Assembly (NCBI GenBank): GCA_963618735.1
Contig: CAVEUM010000004.1
Span: 1 to 64,000 of the forward strand
Direction: 5' to 3'
Source: CAKUFA01 sp963618735
Lineage (GTDB): Bacteria > Bacillota > Clostridia > Christensenellales > Aristaeellaceae
Length of the DNA stretch: 64,000 bases
Part shown: positions 50,159-58,954 of the stretch, one piece after another
How positions within the stretch are numbered: position 1 is the stretch's first letter
How the letters are laid out: each line of letters begins with the position of its first letter
Translations under genes and position numbers: made by a program
Notes under the pieces: model-generated
Told to the model about the DNA's origin: nothing
Database searches by the model: none
Seen by the model: the letters and a program-made list of their open reading frames with translations, nothing else

Positions 50159-50209
50159 CAAGGCATGACAAAAAGAAATGCCCAAACCTCGTGTTTTATT
50201 TCCGTGTTT

Positions 50210-51112
50210 TCACTCCGCGCCCAATGCGGTGCGGAGCGTTTCCATGTTAGTGCGCATCACCGTTTCATAATAGGTCAGCGCTTCTGCTTCCTCCTCGGGG
50301 CCAGTTACCACAGGATCCAGGGTATACACCGATGCACCGGTTTCCTGGGACAGGGTCTGCGCCGCCATGTCCTCATACTGAGGCTCCACAAACAGCGGCG
50401 GTGCACCCAGGGACTGCACCAGCTTCACCAGCTCGCTAAGCCGTGCAGGAGACAAGGCATCCCCCGGTTCGCGGTTCACCACTGCCACCACATTCAGGCC
50501 ATAGGCTTTTGCAAAGTACGGGAACGCTTCGTGGAAGGTGATAATGTTCCTGTTCGGCAGATCCTGCAATCCTTCCGTCAGCTCCGCATCCAGTGCTTCC
50601 ATTCGGGCACAATATGCATCTCGATTGGCCTCAAACTCCGCCGCATGCTCCGGCATGGCCTCCGCAAGTCCGGCGCAGAGATTCTGTGCCATTATGATCA
50701 CATTTTTGGGATCCAGCCAGATGTGCGCGTTGACTTCCGTCTCGCCTTCGCCAATGGCTACCGGCATGTCGTCATCATCCAGCAGCTCCACGCCTGCGGA
50801 CGCTTCCACCACAGGCAGGTTCGGAAATGCGTCATACACATGGGACAGATAGCTTTCCATTCCTGCGCCGTTGATGAGAAACACATCGGCCTTGGCAAGT
50901 GCCTTCATGTCGCTGGTCTGCAGCTGATAATCATGCAGGCAGCCCGTGCCGGGCGCCGCCACATTGTGTACTTCCACCCCTTCAACCCCATGCGTCAGAT
51001 TGATGGCAATCAAATAGATGGGATAAAATGAGGTAGCCACGGTTTCCGCTGCCGCCAGAGCAGGCAATGCAAGCAGAGTGAGAGCAAGCAGCAGAATGAC
51101 AGCCTTTTTCAT
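50210..51112 (-). CDS. Zinc/manganese ABC transporter substrate-binding protein (ZnuA-like), orphan
   Basis: A 300-residue cluster A-I binding protein. The signal peptide is MKKAVILLLALTLLALPALA. Metal ligands are visible as His60 (CLHDYQL), His130 (VNAHIWLDP), His194 (ITFHEAFPYF) and Asp266 (YTLDPV), the three-His plus acid pattern of zinc proteins; MntA-type proteins usually have two His and two acids. The loop that is His-rich in ZnuA is instead short and acidic (DDDD at 112-115). There is no lipobox Cys. No permease or ATPase gene is nearby, so its membrane partners are encoded elsewhere. Probably cotranscribed with the 51146 gene. Confidence 0.88.
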   Translation of the reverse strand: MKKAVILLLALTLLALPALAAAETVATSFYPIYLIAINLTHGVEGVEVHNVAAPGTGCLHDYQLQTSDMKALAKADVFLINGAGMESYLSHVYDAFPNLPVVEASAGVELLDDDDMPVAIGEGETEVNAHIWLDPKNVIIMAQNLCAGLAEAMPEHAAEFEANRDAYCARMEALDAELTEGLQDLPNRNIITFHEAFPYFAKAYGLNVVAVVNREPGDALSPARLSELVKLVQSLGAPPLFVEPQYEDMAAQTLSQETGASVYTLDPVVTGPEEEAEALTYYETVMRTNMETLRTALGAE

Positions 51113-51145
51113 GTATGATTGATTTCCTTTCCTCGGTGAGTCGTG

Positions 51146-51646
51146 TTACTCGTCTTCATCATCAGGGAGCCAGCTTTCATAGCGGCTTTGCGGGTATCGC
51201 TCGCGGATAATCCGCTTCAGCAGAATTCTCTCCTCTGTCGGCTGAAAAGCGCTGTATTTCTGGTACAGCACCCGCATTGCACTCAAGGAACCCGACCGCA
51301 TGGAATAATCCTTCAGGTTGGAATAGTTGACAGAGTAAATCTGCATCGCCTCGAACATGGCACCCATGGTTTCATCTGCCAGCTCAGGCATCTCCTTCAT
51401 ACGAATGCGCCGCAGTTCTCCGTTATCCAGCCGAATGGTCATATTGGGTCCCAACAGGTCATACAGCTTGTCAAACAGGTAATGTTCCACCTGCTTCGTC
51501 ATCCCCTCGAAGGTATCCCGATAGGATGCGTAAGTGCGCATCAGGCTTGCCGCACCTTCACACAAATCCGATTGGTCAACCACAGCAGAGCCCAAGCGTG
51601 GTCTGAGTATTTCCCTGACCTGCCGCTCCGTAACATTCATCGGCAC
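51146..51646 (-). CDS. Hypothetical protein upstream of the ZnuA-like gene
   Basis: I do not recognise this 166-residue protein. It is cytoplasmic, charged, with many Arg and Glu, and predicted mostly helical, with no metal or catalytic motif. The frame stays open 31 codons upstream, but the GTG at 51646 is 8 nt after AAGGAGG, while the ATG two codons later is 15 nt away, so GTG is favoured. It lies between the dnaA upstream region and the ZnuA-like gene, 33 bp before the latter. Confidence 0.6.
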   Translation of the reverse strand: MPMNVTERQVREILRPRLGSAVVDQSDLCEGAASLMRTYASYRDTFEGMTKQVEHYLFDKLYDLLGPNMTIRLDNGELRRIRMKEMPELADETMGAMFEAMQIYSVNYSNLKDYSMRSGSLSAMRVLYQKYSAFQPTEERILLKRIIRERYPQSRYESWLPDDEDE

Positions 51647-51737
51647 GGCGGGCGCCTCCTTCCATGGGCATTCAGCCCAACGTGTATATTTCGACACGCA
51701 GGCTGCAGATTCCTTGCAGAAATCCGCAAACCTGCAC

Positions 51738-52085
51738 ATGTTTTTTTTAAAAGATTTTTTTCGTTTTTTTGCATGAAATCATGCGTATTTATACTATCTC
51801 TGTGTATAAATATAATTATCATTCGTAAATCTTGTGGATCATCTATTTTTAACCACTATTCCTTGTGAAACGAGTTTTCCACAGGCAGTTTCCGTTATTC
51901 AATCCGCCTGTTTTTGCAAACCCCTTGAAATTTCGGCATGTTCATGCTATCATTGATCAGCACGATTTATTTCAGAATCGAGTTTTGCACAGCCGAAGCT
52001 CGAGAAAGTCAGCGACAGGTTTCTGCTTGTTCTGCATTCTGTCAATGCAGATCCATTCACAGTCGGTGATTTTCTCCACAGGCCG
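51738..52085. other. oriC: Candidate oriC / dnaA control region
   Basis: The 524-bp gap before dnaA holds no gene but has five DnaA boxes: TTATACACA (51801-51809, minus), TGATCCACA (51833-51841, minus, one mismatch), TTTTCCACA (51875-51883), TTTTGCACA (51983-51991) and TTCTCCACA (52072-52080, one mismatch). A T-rich and AT-rich tract at 51738-51830 could be the unwinding element. In many Firmicutes the origin flanks dnaA. A weak TATAAA at 52132-52137 may be the dnaA -10. Confidence 0.6.
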
Positions 52086-52170
52086 CAGGCTTTGGCGGTG
52101 TCTGCACATGCTTTTTTTGCAGACAAACCGCTATAAAGAATCCATCACGCGTTGCGGAGGTCGGGACACA

Positions 52171-53508
52171 ATGGACTTGCAGGAGCTTTGGGATAAAGCA
52201 CTGGTTATCATCAAAAGCCAGATGAACGAAACATCCTTCAACACATGGGTAAAAACCAGTCTTTCTCCTTTGAAGATGGAAGGCAACGTGCTGACCCTGT
52301 GCACCGATGTAAACTACATCAAAACCATGCTTTCCCGCTACATGGATCTGATTGCCTCCAGTGTAAGTCAGGTGGCTGGATTTCCTGTGCAGGTGGAAGT
52401 TGTGACCCGTGAAGAAGCGAACACGGCCACCATTGAAAAGCAGGAGGTAAAGCCCCCTGTAGGCCCCCGCGCCAATGGCTCCATGCAGCTGAATCCCCGC
52501 TACACCTTTGATTCCTTCGTGGTCGGCAGCAGCAACCGTTTTGCCCATGCCGCCGCTTTGGCCGTAGCAGAAGCACCTGCAGAGGCCTACAATCCGCTGT
52601 TCCTCTATGGCGGTGTGGGTCTGGGCAAAACGCACCTGATGCACGCCATCGGTCACTTTGTGCAGCAGCAGCGTCCTGACGCACGGCTGATGTACATCAC
52701 CAGTGAGGAATTTACCAACGAAATGATTTCTGCCATTCAGCAGAACCGCAACATCGAATTCCGCAACCGTTTCCGCAATGTAGACATCCTGATGGTGGAC
52801 GATATTCAGTTTATCGCAGGTCGTGACAGCACGCAGGAGGAATTCTTCCACACCTTCAACGCCCTGCATGATGATCACAAACAGATTGTGCTCACCAGCG
52901 ATCGTCCTCCCCGTGATATTGCCCGCTTGGAGGAGCGTCTCCGCAGCCGTTTTGAGTGGGGCTTGATTGCGGACATTCAGCGTCCTGATATTGATACCCG
53001 AATTGCCATTCTGCGCAAGAAAGCCATGACCGATCACATTCAGGTGTCCGACGAAGTGCTGGAGCTTATCGCCAGCCGCGTGGACAGCAATATTCGTGAG
53101 CTGGAAGGCAGCCTGATTCGACTGGCCGCCTACTCCAACCTGGTCAACAAGCCCATCACCCCCGCCCTGTGCGAAGAAGCACTCCGTGAGATTTTTGTGC
53201 GGCAGGCTCCTAAGCAGATTACCGCTGAGATGATTATTGAAACCGTCAGCGAGTTCTACAACCTGAAGCCCGAAGATATCACCGGCTCCTCCCGCCGCCG
53301 CGAAATCACGGTGCCGCGCCAGATTTCCATGTACCTTTCCCGTGAAATGGCCGGACTTTCCCTGCCGCAGATCGGTCAGGCCTTTGGCGGACGTGACCAC
53401 TCCACCGTGCTGTACAGCTGCAACCTGGTGGCAGAAAACATCAAGAAGTCTGCCAACATGGCTACCCTGGTGGAAGACTTCCGACGCATGATCCGCGACG
53501 GAAAGTGA
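52171..53508 (+). CDS. dnaA: Chromosomal replication initiator DnaA
   Basis: A 445-residue DnaA. Domain I (MDLQELWDKALVIIKSQMNE) is followed by a short linker, the AAA+ domain with Walker A GGVGLGKTHLMHA (147-159) and Walker B ILMVDDIQF, and the C-terminal box-binding helix-turn-helix with GGRDHSTVLYSC. The linker (about 85-108) is short. The ATG at 52171 is 10 nt after GGAGG; the long upstream frame is not coding. Unusually, dnaN, recF and gyrB do not follow: the next gene is an unrelated one on the other strand, behind a terminator. Confidence 0.97.
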   Translation: MDLQELWDKALVIIKSQMNETSFNTWVKTSLSPLKMEGNVLTLCTDVNYIKTMLSRYMDLIASSVSQVAGFPVQVEVVTREEANTATIEKQEVKPPVGPRANGSMQLNPRYTFDSFVVGSSNRFAHAAALAVAEAPAEAYNPLFLYGGVGLGKTHLMHAIGHFVQQQRPDARLMYITSEEFTNEMISAIQQNRNIEFRNRFRNVDILMVDDIQFIAGRDSTQEEFFHTFNALHDDHKQIVLTSDRPPRDIARLEERLRSRFEWGLIADIQRPDIDTRIAILRKKAMTDHIQVSDEVLELIASRVDSNIRELEGSLIRLAAYSNLVNKPITPALCEEALREIFVRQAPKQITAEMIIETVSEFYNLKPEDITGSSRRREITVPRQISMYLSREMAGLSLPQIGQAFGGRDHSTVLYSCNLVAENIKKSANMATLVEDFRRMIRDGK

Positions 53509-53540
53509 GCAGCCGCATTTCCTTTGAGATGAATTATCAT

Positions 53541-53573
53541 GACGATGCAGCATTTTGCTGACATCGTCTTTTT
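53541..53573 (+). terminator. Terminator after dnaA
   Basis: GACGATG (53541-53547) and CATCGTC (53562-53568), with an inner CAGC/GCTG, then TTTTT. Confidence 0.8.
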
Positions 53574-53581
53574 CTTTCATG

Positions 53582-53618
53582 AAAAAACTGCAAAAGAAAC
53601 CGAAGTCTCTTTTGCAGT
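53582..53618 (-). terminator. Terminator after the 53647 gene
   Basis: ACTGCAAAAGA (53587-53597) and TCTTTTGCAGT (53608-53618), perfect, with six A giving the T run on the minus strand. Confidence 0.85.
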
Positions 53619-53646
53619 ATCTTTGCTCGTGATCATTTATTCACAT

Positions 53647-54192
53647 TCAGCCAACCATGTTGTTGTTCGTATTCCAGCTAGATGTTGCCTGCTGCACATC
53701 CTGTCTCTGAACGCCTGGTGCAACCACGTAACCATCCAGATAAAGCTCGAACCCATAGGTTTTCAGCACCATGGCAATGTCTTCATACATGGCGCAAAGG
53801 TGTCTTGCTGCGTGTGCCTCAATGGTGCCAAACTCGCCGCGCACCATCTGAGCCATGTCCTCACACCCAATGTACGGATAGCCTTCAAAACCAAAGCGGG
53901 AAATAAACCGCACCGTATGGTTCTCATCCTTCGGCAGATACAGCCTCGGCGGGACGTTAGCAAGCCAGTGGGAAGCCTCGTCAATCAGCTTCAGGCAGTG
54001 CATTTTTGCTTCTGCCGGGAGCACATACGTATCCTTCTGGCGAGGTCTGTTCGCTTCATTGTAGAGGGTAATCACCAATCGATCATCGTGGAAAAGAGTG
54101 ATCGAAAAGCCGCCATCCTGAGGGGATCGTTTGCAAGTCAGGGGGCAATAGGCATAGTGAAATACCGCGGTCACATCAGGACGTGGTATCAT
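53647..54192 (-). CDS. Hypothetical protein next to dnaA
   Basis: I do not recognise this 181-residue soluble protein. The start MIPRPDVTAVFHYAYCPLTC and GGFSITLFHDDRLVITLYNE look like a beta-sheet core with two cysteines; RFISRFGFEGYPYIGCEDM and ARHLCAMYEDIAMVLKTYGF suggest helices. No known catalytic motif. The ATG at 54192 follows GGAGGGG and a near-consensus promoter. Single-gene unit between two terminators, converging on dnaA. Confidence 0.6.
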   Translation of the reverse strand: MIPRPDVTAVFHYAYCPLTCKRSPQDGGFSITLFHDDRLVITLYNEANRPRQKDTYVLPAEAKMHCLKLIDEASHWLANVPPRLYLPKDENHTVRFISRFGFEGYPYIGCEDMAQMVRGEFGTIEAHAARHLCAMYEDIAMVLKTYGFELYLDGYVVAPGVQRQDVQQATSSWNTNNNMVG

Positions 54193-54230
54193 CGTCGCTC
54201 CCCTCCAATTTCGTAATGATTGTAACAATT

Positions 54231-54259
54231 ATGATACGCTTTATTCTTTTTTTCGTCAA
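54231..54259 (-). promoter_or_regulatory. Promoter for the 53647 gene
   Basis: TTGACG (minus strand, 54254-54259), 17-bp spacer, TATCAT (54231-54236). Confidence 0.75.
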
Positions 54260-54324
54260 CCTTTTTTTGCTCTTTTTTTAACCTTTTTTCTCATTTAAAA
54301 CATACCAAAGTCTGTTATTCGGTA

Positions 54325-54361
54325 TAAAAAAGCACCGCCGAGCGGAAAACCGCCCAGCGGT
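54325..54361 (-). terminator. Terminator after the glycosyltransferase gene
   Basis: GCACCGCCGAGCGG faces CCGCCCAGCGGTAC around an AAAA loop with a few mismatches; the minus strand ends in a T run. Confidence 0.7.
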
Positions 54362-54375
54362 ACGAACCGTTGTTC

Positions 54376-55392
54376 TTAATTGAAACCCACAATTTTCTGG
54401 CTGATCTTGTAGCCAACGATAGCCACATGCCGTCCCCATGCGCCGGGCAGGTGCAACAAGCGTCCCAACAGGCGATGATAACGCAGGTTCTCATACAACT
54501 TGGGCTGCTTTGCTTTAATGAACTGCCACAGTTCTTCCTTCTTCTTGAGGTTTTCAGGGAGCTTGCTCTTAATCAACAGGATGGACGACACAGTGGTAAT
54601 AATCTCCACATAATTGCGCATATACTTACGCTTGTGGATATTCTCCACCGTCTCGAGATCCACGCACTCCACCATCAGTCGATTCACCAGAAGTGCTTGA
54701 TCAATGCGGCGGATCATCACCGTTTCCTGCACAGACTGATCATCGCGGCCAATGAAGTAGTGATAGAGATCCTCATCCAGGTAGAGCATCTTCTTCACCA
54801 TGGTCATGGGCTGATAGACATACAGCTCATCCACATAGAAGGTATGCTTCGGCAGGGACAGACCGCAATCGTGCAGCAGCTGGGTACGATAAATAACCGA
54901 GTGCATCAGCAGATAGTGACCCAGGCCGAGGTTCACATCATCCCAGCCGAAAACACGCCCCACAGGCAGGTCATGTCGATACTGCATCACATGCTTGTGC
55001 TTCACGCCCACCTTATCGTACACATAGTTGCAGATGAGGCAGTCAATCTCCTCCCCTGCATCCGTCATTGCCTTCAGCCGTGCAAGAACGCGCTTGAAGC
55101 TCTCTTCATCTACCCAGTCATCCGAATCGACAACCTTAAAATACTTGCCCGTGGCATGCGCAAGGCCGCACATGACCGCATCACCATGGCCGCCGTTTTC
55201 CTTATGAATAGCGCGGACGATGCCAGGATACTTCTTTTCAAACTCATCGGCGATTTCCGCCGTGCGATCCTTCGAGCCATCATTCACGATGAGGATTTCC
55301 ACATCCTCTCCACCGGAAAGCAATGTTTCCACCGCATGATGCACATAGTCCTGGGAATTATAGCTGGGAATTGCGATTGACAGCAGCTTCAT
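54376..55392 (-). CDS. Glycosyltransferase family 2
   Basis: A 338-residue GT2 enzyme. The GT-A start LLSIAIPSYNSQDYVHHAVE is followed by VEILIVNDGSKDRT (nucleotide-binding DGS, about 31-44), KENGGHGDAVMCGLAHATG, and the metal-binding FKVVDSDDWVD (DxD at about 93). It transfers a sugar from a nucleotide donor to a surface glycan or lipid; acceptor unknown. It has no membrane helix. It is 21 bp downstream of the SurA-like gene and probably cotranscribed with it. The start has only a weak AAGAGGA site. Confidence 0.9.
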   Translation of the reverse strand: MKLLSIAIPSYNSQDYVHHAVETLLSGGEDVEILIVNDGSKDRTAEIADEFEKKYPGIVRAIHKENGGHGDAVMCGLAHATGKYFKVVDSDDWVDEESFKRVLARLKAMTDAGEEIDCLICNYVYDKVGVKHKHVMQYRHDLPVGRVFGWDDVNLGLGHYLLMHSVIYRTQLLHDCGLSLPKHTFYVDELYVYQPMTMVKKMLYLDEDLYHYFIGRDDQSVQETVMIRRIDQALLVNRLMVECVDLETVENIHKRKYMRNYVEIITTVSSILLIKSKLPENLKKKEELWQFIKAKQPKLYENLRYHRLLGRLLHLPGAWGRHVAIVGYKISQKIVGFN

Positions 55393-55413
55393 TGCGTTTT
55401 CTGTCCTCTTTTC

Positions 55414-56145
55414 TTAATAGAGTGTGACCTCCGCCGCATCCGAAAGCACCTCAATGCGAGCCTTCAGCCTTTCCTGATAACGCTCCACATAGATATCATA
55501 GGCGATTTCATTGTACAGATCCTCTGTCAGTTCGCCCACAGTATCGTCCGCTTCCTTGCGGGACGCGTATTCCGTCTGCACGTCCTCCTCCGTTACGGGA
55601 CAATCCTGGGTGAGCCAGGCATAGTAGAGCATGGTAGCGTACTGGGTGCGGTAGACATCAATGTAGTCCTGCACGGTAACGCCCAGCATTTCCGCATAGG
55701 CTGCCGCGTACACATCAAGGGCATCGGTCTCGTCTTCGCCAAGCTCCAGCGTGTCGTTCAGGGTCGTCTTCACGTTCTCGATGGCACTATCATAGGCCGC
55801 CTGACCCTGCTCAGCACACCAGTTTTCGACTTCCTCCGTGAAATCATAGCAGCCCTGGGCGTGCATATCCTGCTCCACCAGCAGATTCTGGATGGCTGCC
55901 GTCAATGCCAAATCTTCCACATAGGCTTTCTTGACTTCATCAGTAATATCATAGCCCATGGAAGCATATGCCGTCAAGTAGTCATTTTTCACCTGAGTGT
56001 AGTCGGAATTCATGAGTTCTTCCCCGTTTACCAGGGCGATGGCATAATCCTCTTCGGTGGTCGTGTCCGTTGAGGTGGCTTCCTCTGCCAAGGCAAAGGA
56101 GAAAAGCATCATCAAGGCAACCAGCAGAGCAGTAATTTTTTTCAT
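55414..56145 (-). CDS. Secreted SurA/PrsA-like N-domain protein
   Basis: A 243-residue exported protein. The signal peptide MKKITALLVALMMLFSFALA ends near residue 20. The mature part is very acidic, Tyr-rich and helical, with VNGEELMNSDYTQVKNDY near the start, which resembles the opening of SurA/PrsA chaperone domains (variant of VNGxxIxxxxF). No peptidyl-prolyl isomerase domain follows, so it is at most a chaperone-like fragment of the family. The start follows AAAGGAACG. No promoter is evident; a long inverted repeat lies immediately upstream. Confidence 0.65.
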   Translation of the reverse strand: MKKITALLVALMMLFSFALAEEATSTDTTTEEDYAIALVNGEELMNSDYTQVKNDYLTAYASMGYDITDEVKKAYVEDLALTAAIQNLLVEQDMHAQGCYDFTEEVENWCAEQGQAAYDSAIENVKTTLNDTLELGEDETDALDVYAAAYAEMLGVTVQDYIDVYRTQYATMLYYAWLTQDCPVTEEDVQTEYASRKEADDTVGELTEDLYNEIAYDIYVERYQERLKARIEVLSDAAEVTLY

Positions 56146-56168
56146 GGAATCGTTCCTTTCTTTCGCTT

Positions 56169-56238
56169 CTCAGGCGATGCCACAGCACTCGGGAGGAAAC
56201 TGCTCTGGTTCATTCCGAATGTTGTGGCATTGCCTGAG
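56169..56238. repeat. 16-bp inverted repeat upstream of the SurA-like gene
   Basis: CTCAGGCGATGCCACA (56169-56184) faces TGTGGCATTGCCTGAG (56223-56238) with one wobble, around a 38-bp loop. It ends 24 bp before the SurA-like start codon, so it would fold in that gene's 5' leader. Confidence 0.7.
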
Positions 56239-56257
56239 TTTTCATCGGATAAAGAAA

Positions 56258-56299
56258 TGCGCCCGAGGGAGGCGCGGATGCTCCTGAACCTCGGGCGCA
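56258..56299 (-). terminator. Terminator after the GH3 gene
   Basis: TGCGCCCGAGG (56258-56268) and CCTCGGGCGCA (56289-56299), a perfect 11-bp stem followed by TTTCTTTAT on the minus strand. Confidence 0.75.
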
Positions 56300-56312
56300 A
56301 GAACCATTGGAA

Positions 56313-58706
56313 TTAGTAGCTCAGACCGAAGCCAGAGACATACAGGTTACCATCGGTATCCTTGTAAGCATAGCTGCCGGAGGGAGACTGTGCCAGCACT
56401 TCTTCAGACATGTACTGGTCCTTGTCATAGCCGGGAACGTCGTTGGGAGAAGCGCAGATTTCAGCAACCGTGCCGTCTTCCAGGGTGGTCTCGGTCAGGG
56501 CAATGACTTCCTCGCAGGAAACCATGGTCACAGACAGCTTGCCGGTGGGATTGTAGTTGCCAACAATCACGTCCACCTGAGCGCTGCGGGCATTGGCCAG
56601 AGAAGCAGCAGAGGTGGTATACTGAGCCAGCAGAGCGTCGCAGTAGGGCTCCAGGTTGGTCAGGATCCAGGGGCTGGTGCACACGATGGTAGCCACGACC
56701 TTGCCGCCGTTAGCATGCACAGTGTCAGCAGTCTTTGCGATCTTGTCCACATCGGCCAGGGTGGTCACTTCCACCTTGTTGCCGGTCTTCTGCTGAGAGC
56801 CGGAACCGAACATCTCGTTGTCAGAGCCGTTCACGTCGCGCTCGTCCACTTCATAGTCTTCCACCAGGTTCAGCACGCCTTCGCTGGTGCCAGCAGAGGT
56901 GGAGTTGGTGGCCTTGGGCTGCACGTAGAGGTAAGCAACATCAGCTTCGGAAGCCTTGCTCACAACTTCAAAGCCCTGAGCGGTGAACAGTTCCGTCATA
57001 GCTGCCACGGTATCTTCATCTTCGCCAGTGCCAGTGAAGGACTGGATGAAGACCTTGGTGCCGGCATCCTTGGTCAGGGGCAGAGTGTTCTCGTGGTTCT
57101 TCATCAGCACGGTAGCCTTCAGGTGCAGTTCATAAGCCTGCTCCTGAGCAGTTGCCATGTTGGTAGCACGCACGGTGTCAGCTTCTTCGTGGTTCAGGTA
57201 GGGGTTGTCGAAACGGCCCTGCTTGAACAGAGCGGTAGCACGGTTCACGTTAGCGCGATCCAGATCTTCCTGAGACAGGATGCCATACTGGATAGCGGTG
57301 GTGATGTACTCAGGAGCCAGAGCAGCGCCGATAGCGTCGGTGCCAGCCTCGATCAGCTTGGCATAGCGCTCGATGCCGGTCAGTTCCTCAACACCGTAGG
57401 TCTGAACGGTGGTGATGCCGGAGTCAGAGTTCACGAAGCCGTTGAAGCCCATGACGTCGCGCAGCAGGGTGGTGATGATCTCGGAGTTGTAAGCAGAGCC
57501 CAGCTCGTTAACCTTCACTTCATAGCCGCGATAGGTCTGGGTCACAGAACGGTCATCCGTGGTATCGCGAGAGTAGCAAGGCATGATAGCGCCAACGCCC
57601 GCATCGATAGCAGCCTGGAAACCAACCAGCTGGTACTTTTCCAGAGAGCCCTCGGTGGGATACAGACGCCACTGACCCTGATAGGTGTGGGACTCGAAGC
57701 CGTTCTCGGAAGCACCGTCACCAGGGAAGTGCTTAGCGGACAGAACAACGGACTTCTCGTTCACGCCATTGGTGCCATTCTGGTAGCCATCCACCAGAGC
57801 GGTGATGATGCCAGCGGTCACGTCAGGACGCTCGCCGTAGGTGCCGGAGTTCCGGGGCCAACGGGGGTCGGTCACCAGGTCGATCTGAGGGCCATACATG
57901 AAGATGATGCCCTGTGCGCGCCACATTTCGCGATCAACTTCAGCATAAGCCTTGATGGCATCATAGTTGCCATCGCCCAGCACTGCAGCAGCCATGCCCA
58001 GAGAATCGGGGAAGCCGGCAGAGATGGGGTTGGAGATCAGGGTGAAGGGAATTGCAGGAGTGCCAGACTGTGCAGCGTCCCACTCGGCGATTTCGGTGGT
58101 CACGTTGTTCAGCAGAGCAACCACGGAAGCGTCAAAGTTCAGACCGCCGCGGTACACACCGGCACGGACCTTGCCGATGGTCAGCACCTGATCATCAGCA
58201 CTGCCGAAGCCGGAAACGCTGGAATTGAACATAGACAGCAGCGTGGTGGTTTCACCTTCGGGAACGATGGTGAACACCTTGGCGGGATTGATGGTGCCGT
58301 CTTCGTTCTTCACTTCTGCCAGCGTCTTGGAAACAGGATTCAGCATCAGTGCATTCAGCACGAAGCCAGCCTGCTCGTTCAGGGTCATCTTGCTGACCAT
58401 GTCCTTAGCACGCTCTTCGGCATCCACGCGCCAGTCTTCGAAGACGTCCAGTTCGTGGTCGTTATCGGAATCCTTGAAATACTTGCCATCCACCTTCAGC
58501 ACGCCAACGGTGGTCACACCAATGGTGGGTTCGCCCTCGCCGTTTGCATAGTAAACGGGCTCCAGGTAAGTTGCAGTGGGGTCGACCGCAGCAGCATCAT
58601 AGGGTGCAGCAATGTACTCGACCTCGCCCTCGGCGGTAGCCAGGGAAGCAGGCATAACACTCAGCAGCATCACGCCAGCCATGAATGAGCTCAGAATTCT
58701 CTTCAT
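56313..58706 (-). CDS. Secreted glycoside hydrolase family 3 protein
   Basis: A 797-residue exported GH3 enzyme. The signal peptide MKRILSSFMAGVMLLSVMPA ends near residue 26. The (beta/alpha)8 domain has DPRWPRNSGTYGERPDV, SAKHFPGDG (substrate Lys-His) and GFNGFVNSDSGI, whose Asp is the likely nucleophile. The alpha/beta sandwich domain follows (KATVLMKNHENTLPL, LVEDYEVDERDVNGSD). GH3 enzymes are beta-glucosidases, beta-xylosidases or N-acetylglucosaminidases; the Ser in SDSG, where SDW is usual, leaves the sugar open. No membrane anchor or dockerin is seen. It has its own promoter and a strong 5'-leader hairpin. Confidence 0.92.
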   Translation of the reverse strand: MKRILSSFMAGVMLLSVMPASLATAEGEVEYIAAPYDAAAVDPTATYLEPVYYANGEGEPTIGVTTVGVLKVDGKYFKDSDNDHELDVFEDWRVDAEERAKDMVSKMTLNEQAGFVLNALMLNPVSKTLAEVKNEDGTINPAKVFTIVPEGETTTLLSMFNSSVSGFGSADDQVLTIGKVRAGVYRGGLNFDASVVALLNNVTTEIAEWDAAQSGTPAIPFTLISNPISAGFPDSLGMAAAVLGDGNYDAIKAYAEVDREMWRAQGIIFMYGPQIDLVTDPRWPRNSGTYGERPDVTAGIITALVDGYQNGTNGVNEKSVVLSAKHFPGDGASENGFESHTYQGQWRLYPTEGSLEKYQLVGFQAAIDAGVGAIMPCYSRDTTDDRSVTQTYRGYEVKVNELGSAYNSEIITTLLRDVMGFNGFVNSDSGITTVQTYGVEELTGIERYAKLIEAGTDAIGAALAPEYITTAIQYGILSQEDLDRANVNRATALFKQGRFDNPYLNHEEADTVRATNMATAQEQAYELHLKATVLMKNHENTLPLTKDAGTKVFIQSFTGTGEDEDTVAAMTELFTAQGFEVVSKASEADVAYLYVQPKATNSTSAGTSEGVLNLVEDYEVDERDVNGSDNEMFGSGSQQKTGNKVEVTTLADVDKIAKTADTVHANGGKVVATIVCTSPWILTNLEPYCDALLAQYTTSAASLANARSAQVDVIVGNYNPTGKLSVTMVSCEEVIALTETTLEDGTVAEICASPNDVPGYDKDQYMSEEVLAQSPSGSYAYKDTDGNLYVSGFGLSY

Positions 58707-58742
58707 GATTCAAACTCCTTTTCCCTTGTGTCTCTTTCAAAT

Positions 58743-58773
58743 TGACAAGTCACCGCGCGCCAGCGGCTTGTCA
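58743..58773 (-). promoter_or_regulatory. Stem-loop in the GH3 5' leader
   Basis: TGACAAG (58743-58749) and CTTGTCA (58767-58773) are perfect arms, with an inner CCGC/GCGG stem; it lies between the promoter and the GH3 start. Confidence 0.6.
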
Positions 58774-58784
58774 TTTGTGTAAAT

Positions 58785-58813
58785 ATTATAAATGATTTAT
58801 CTTTTTTTGTGAA
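58785..58813 (-). promoter_or_regulatory. Promoter for the GH3 gene
   Basis: TTCACA (minus strand, 58808-58813), 17-bp spacer, perfect TATAAT (58785-58790). The rest of the gap up to 58950 shows no gene. Confidence 0.75.
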
Positions 58814-58954
58814 GAGGTTTGTCTTGAATGCGCAAATCATTGACGCTAACGTGTCGCCATTTCATTCACGTCATTATTTTGTCGTGAACGTATATGCCGT
58901 GTGTTATTCTAGCCACTTTCTAACCAAATCATCAAGGTTCTGTTAATATCAAAT

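Noticed and set aside
56307..58688. Long plus-strand open frame opposite the GH3 gene
   Set aside because: Antisense artefact: the minus strand has a full signal peptide, GH3 motifs, promoter and terminator.
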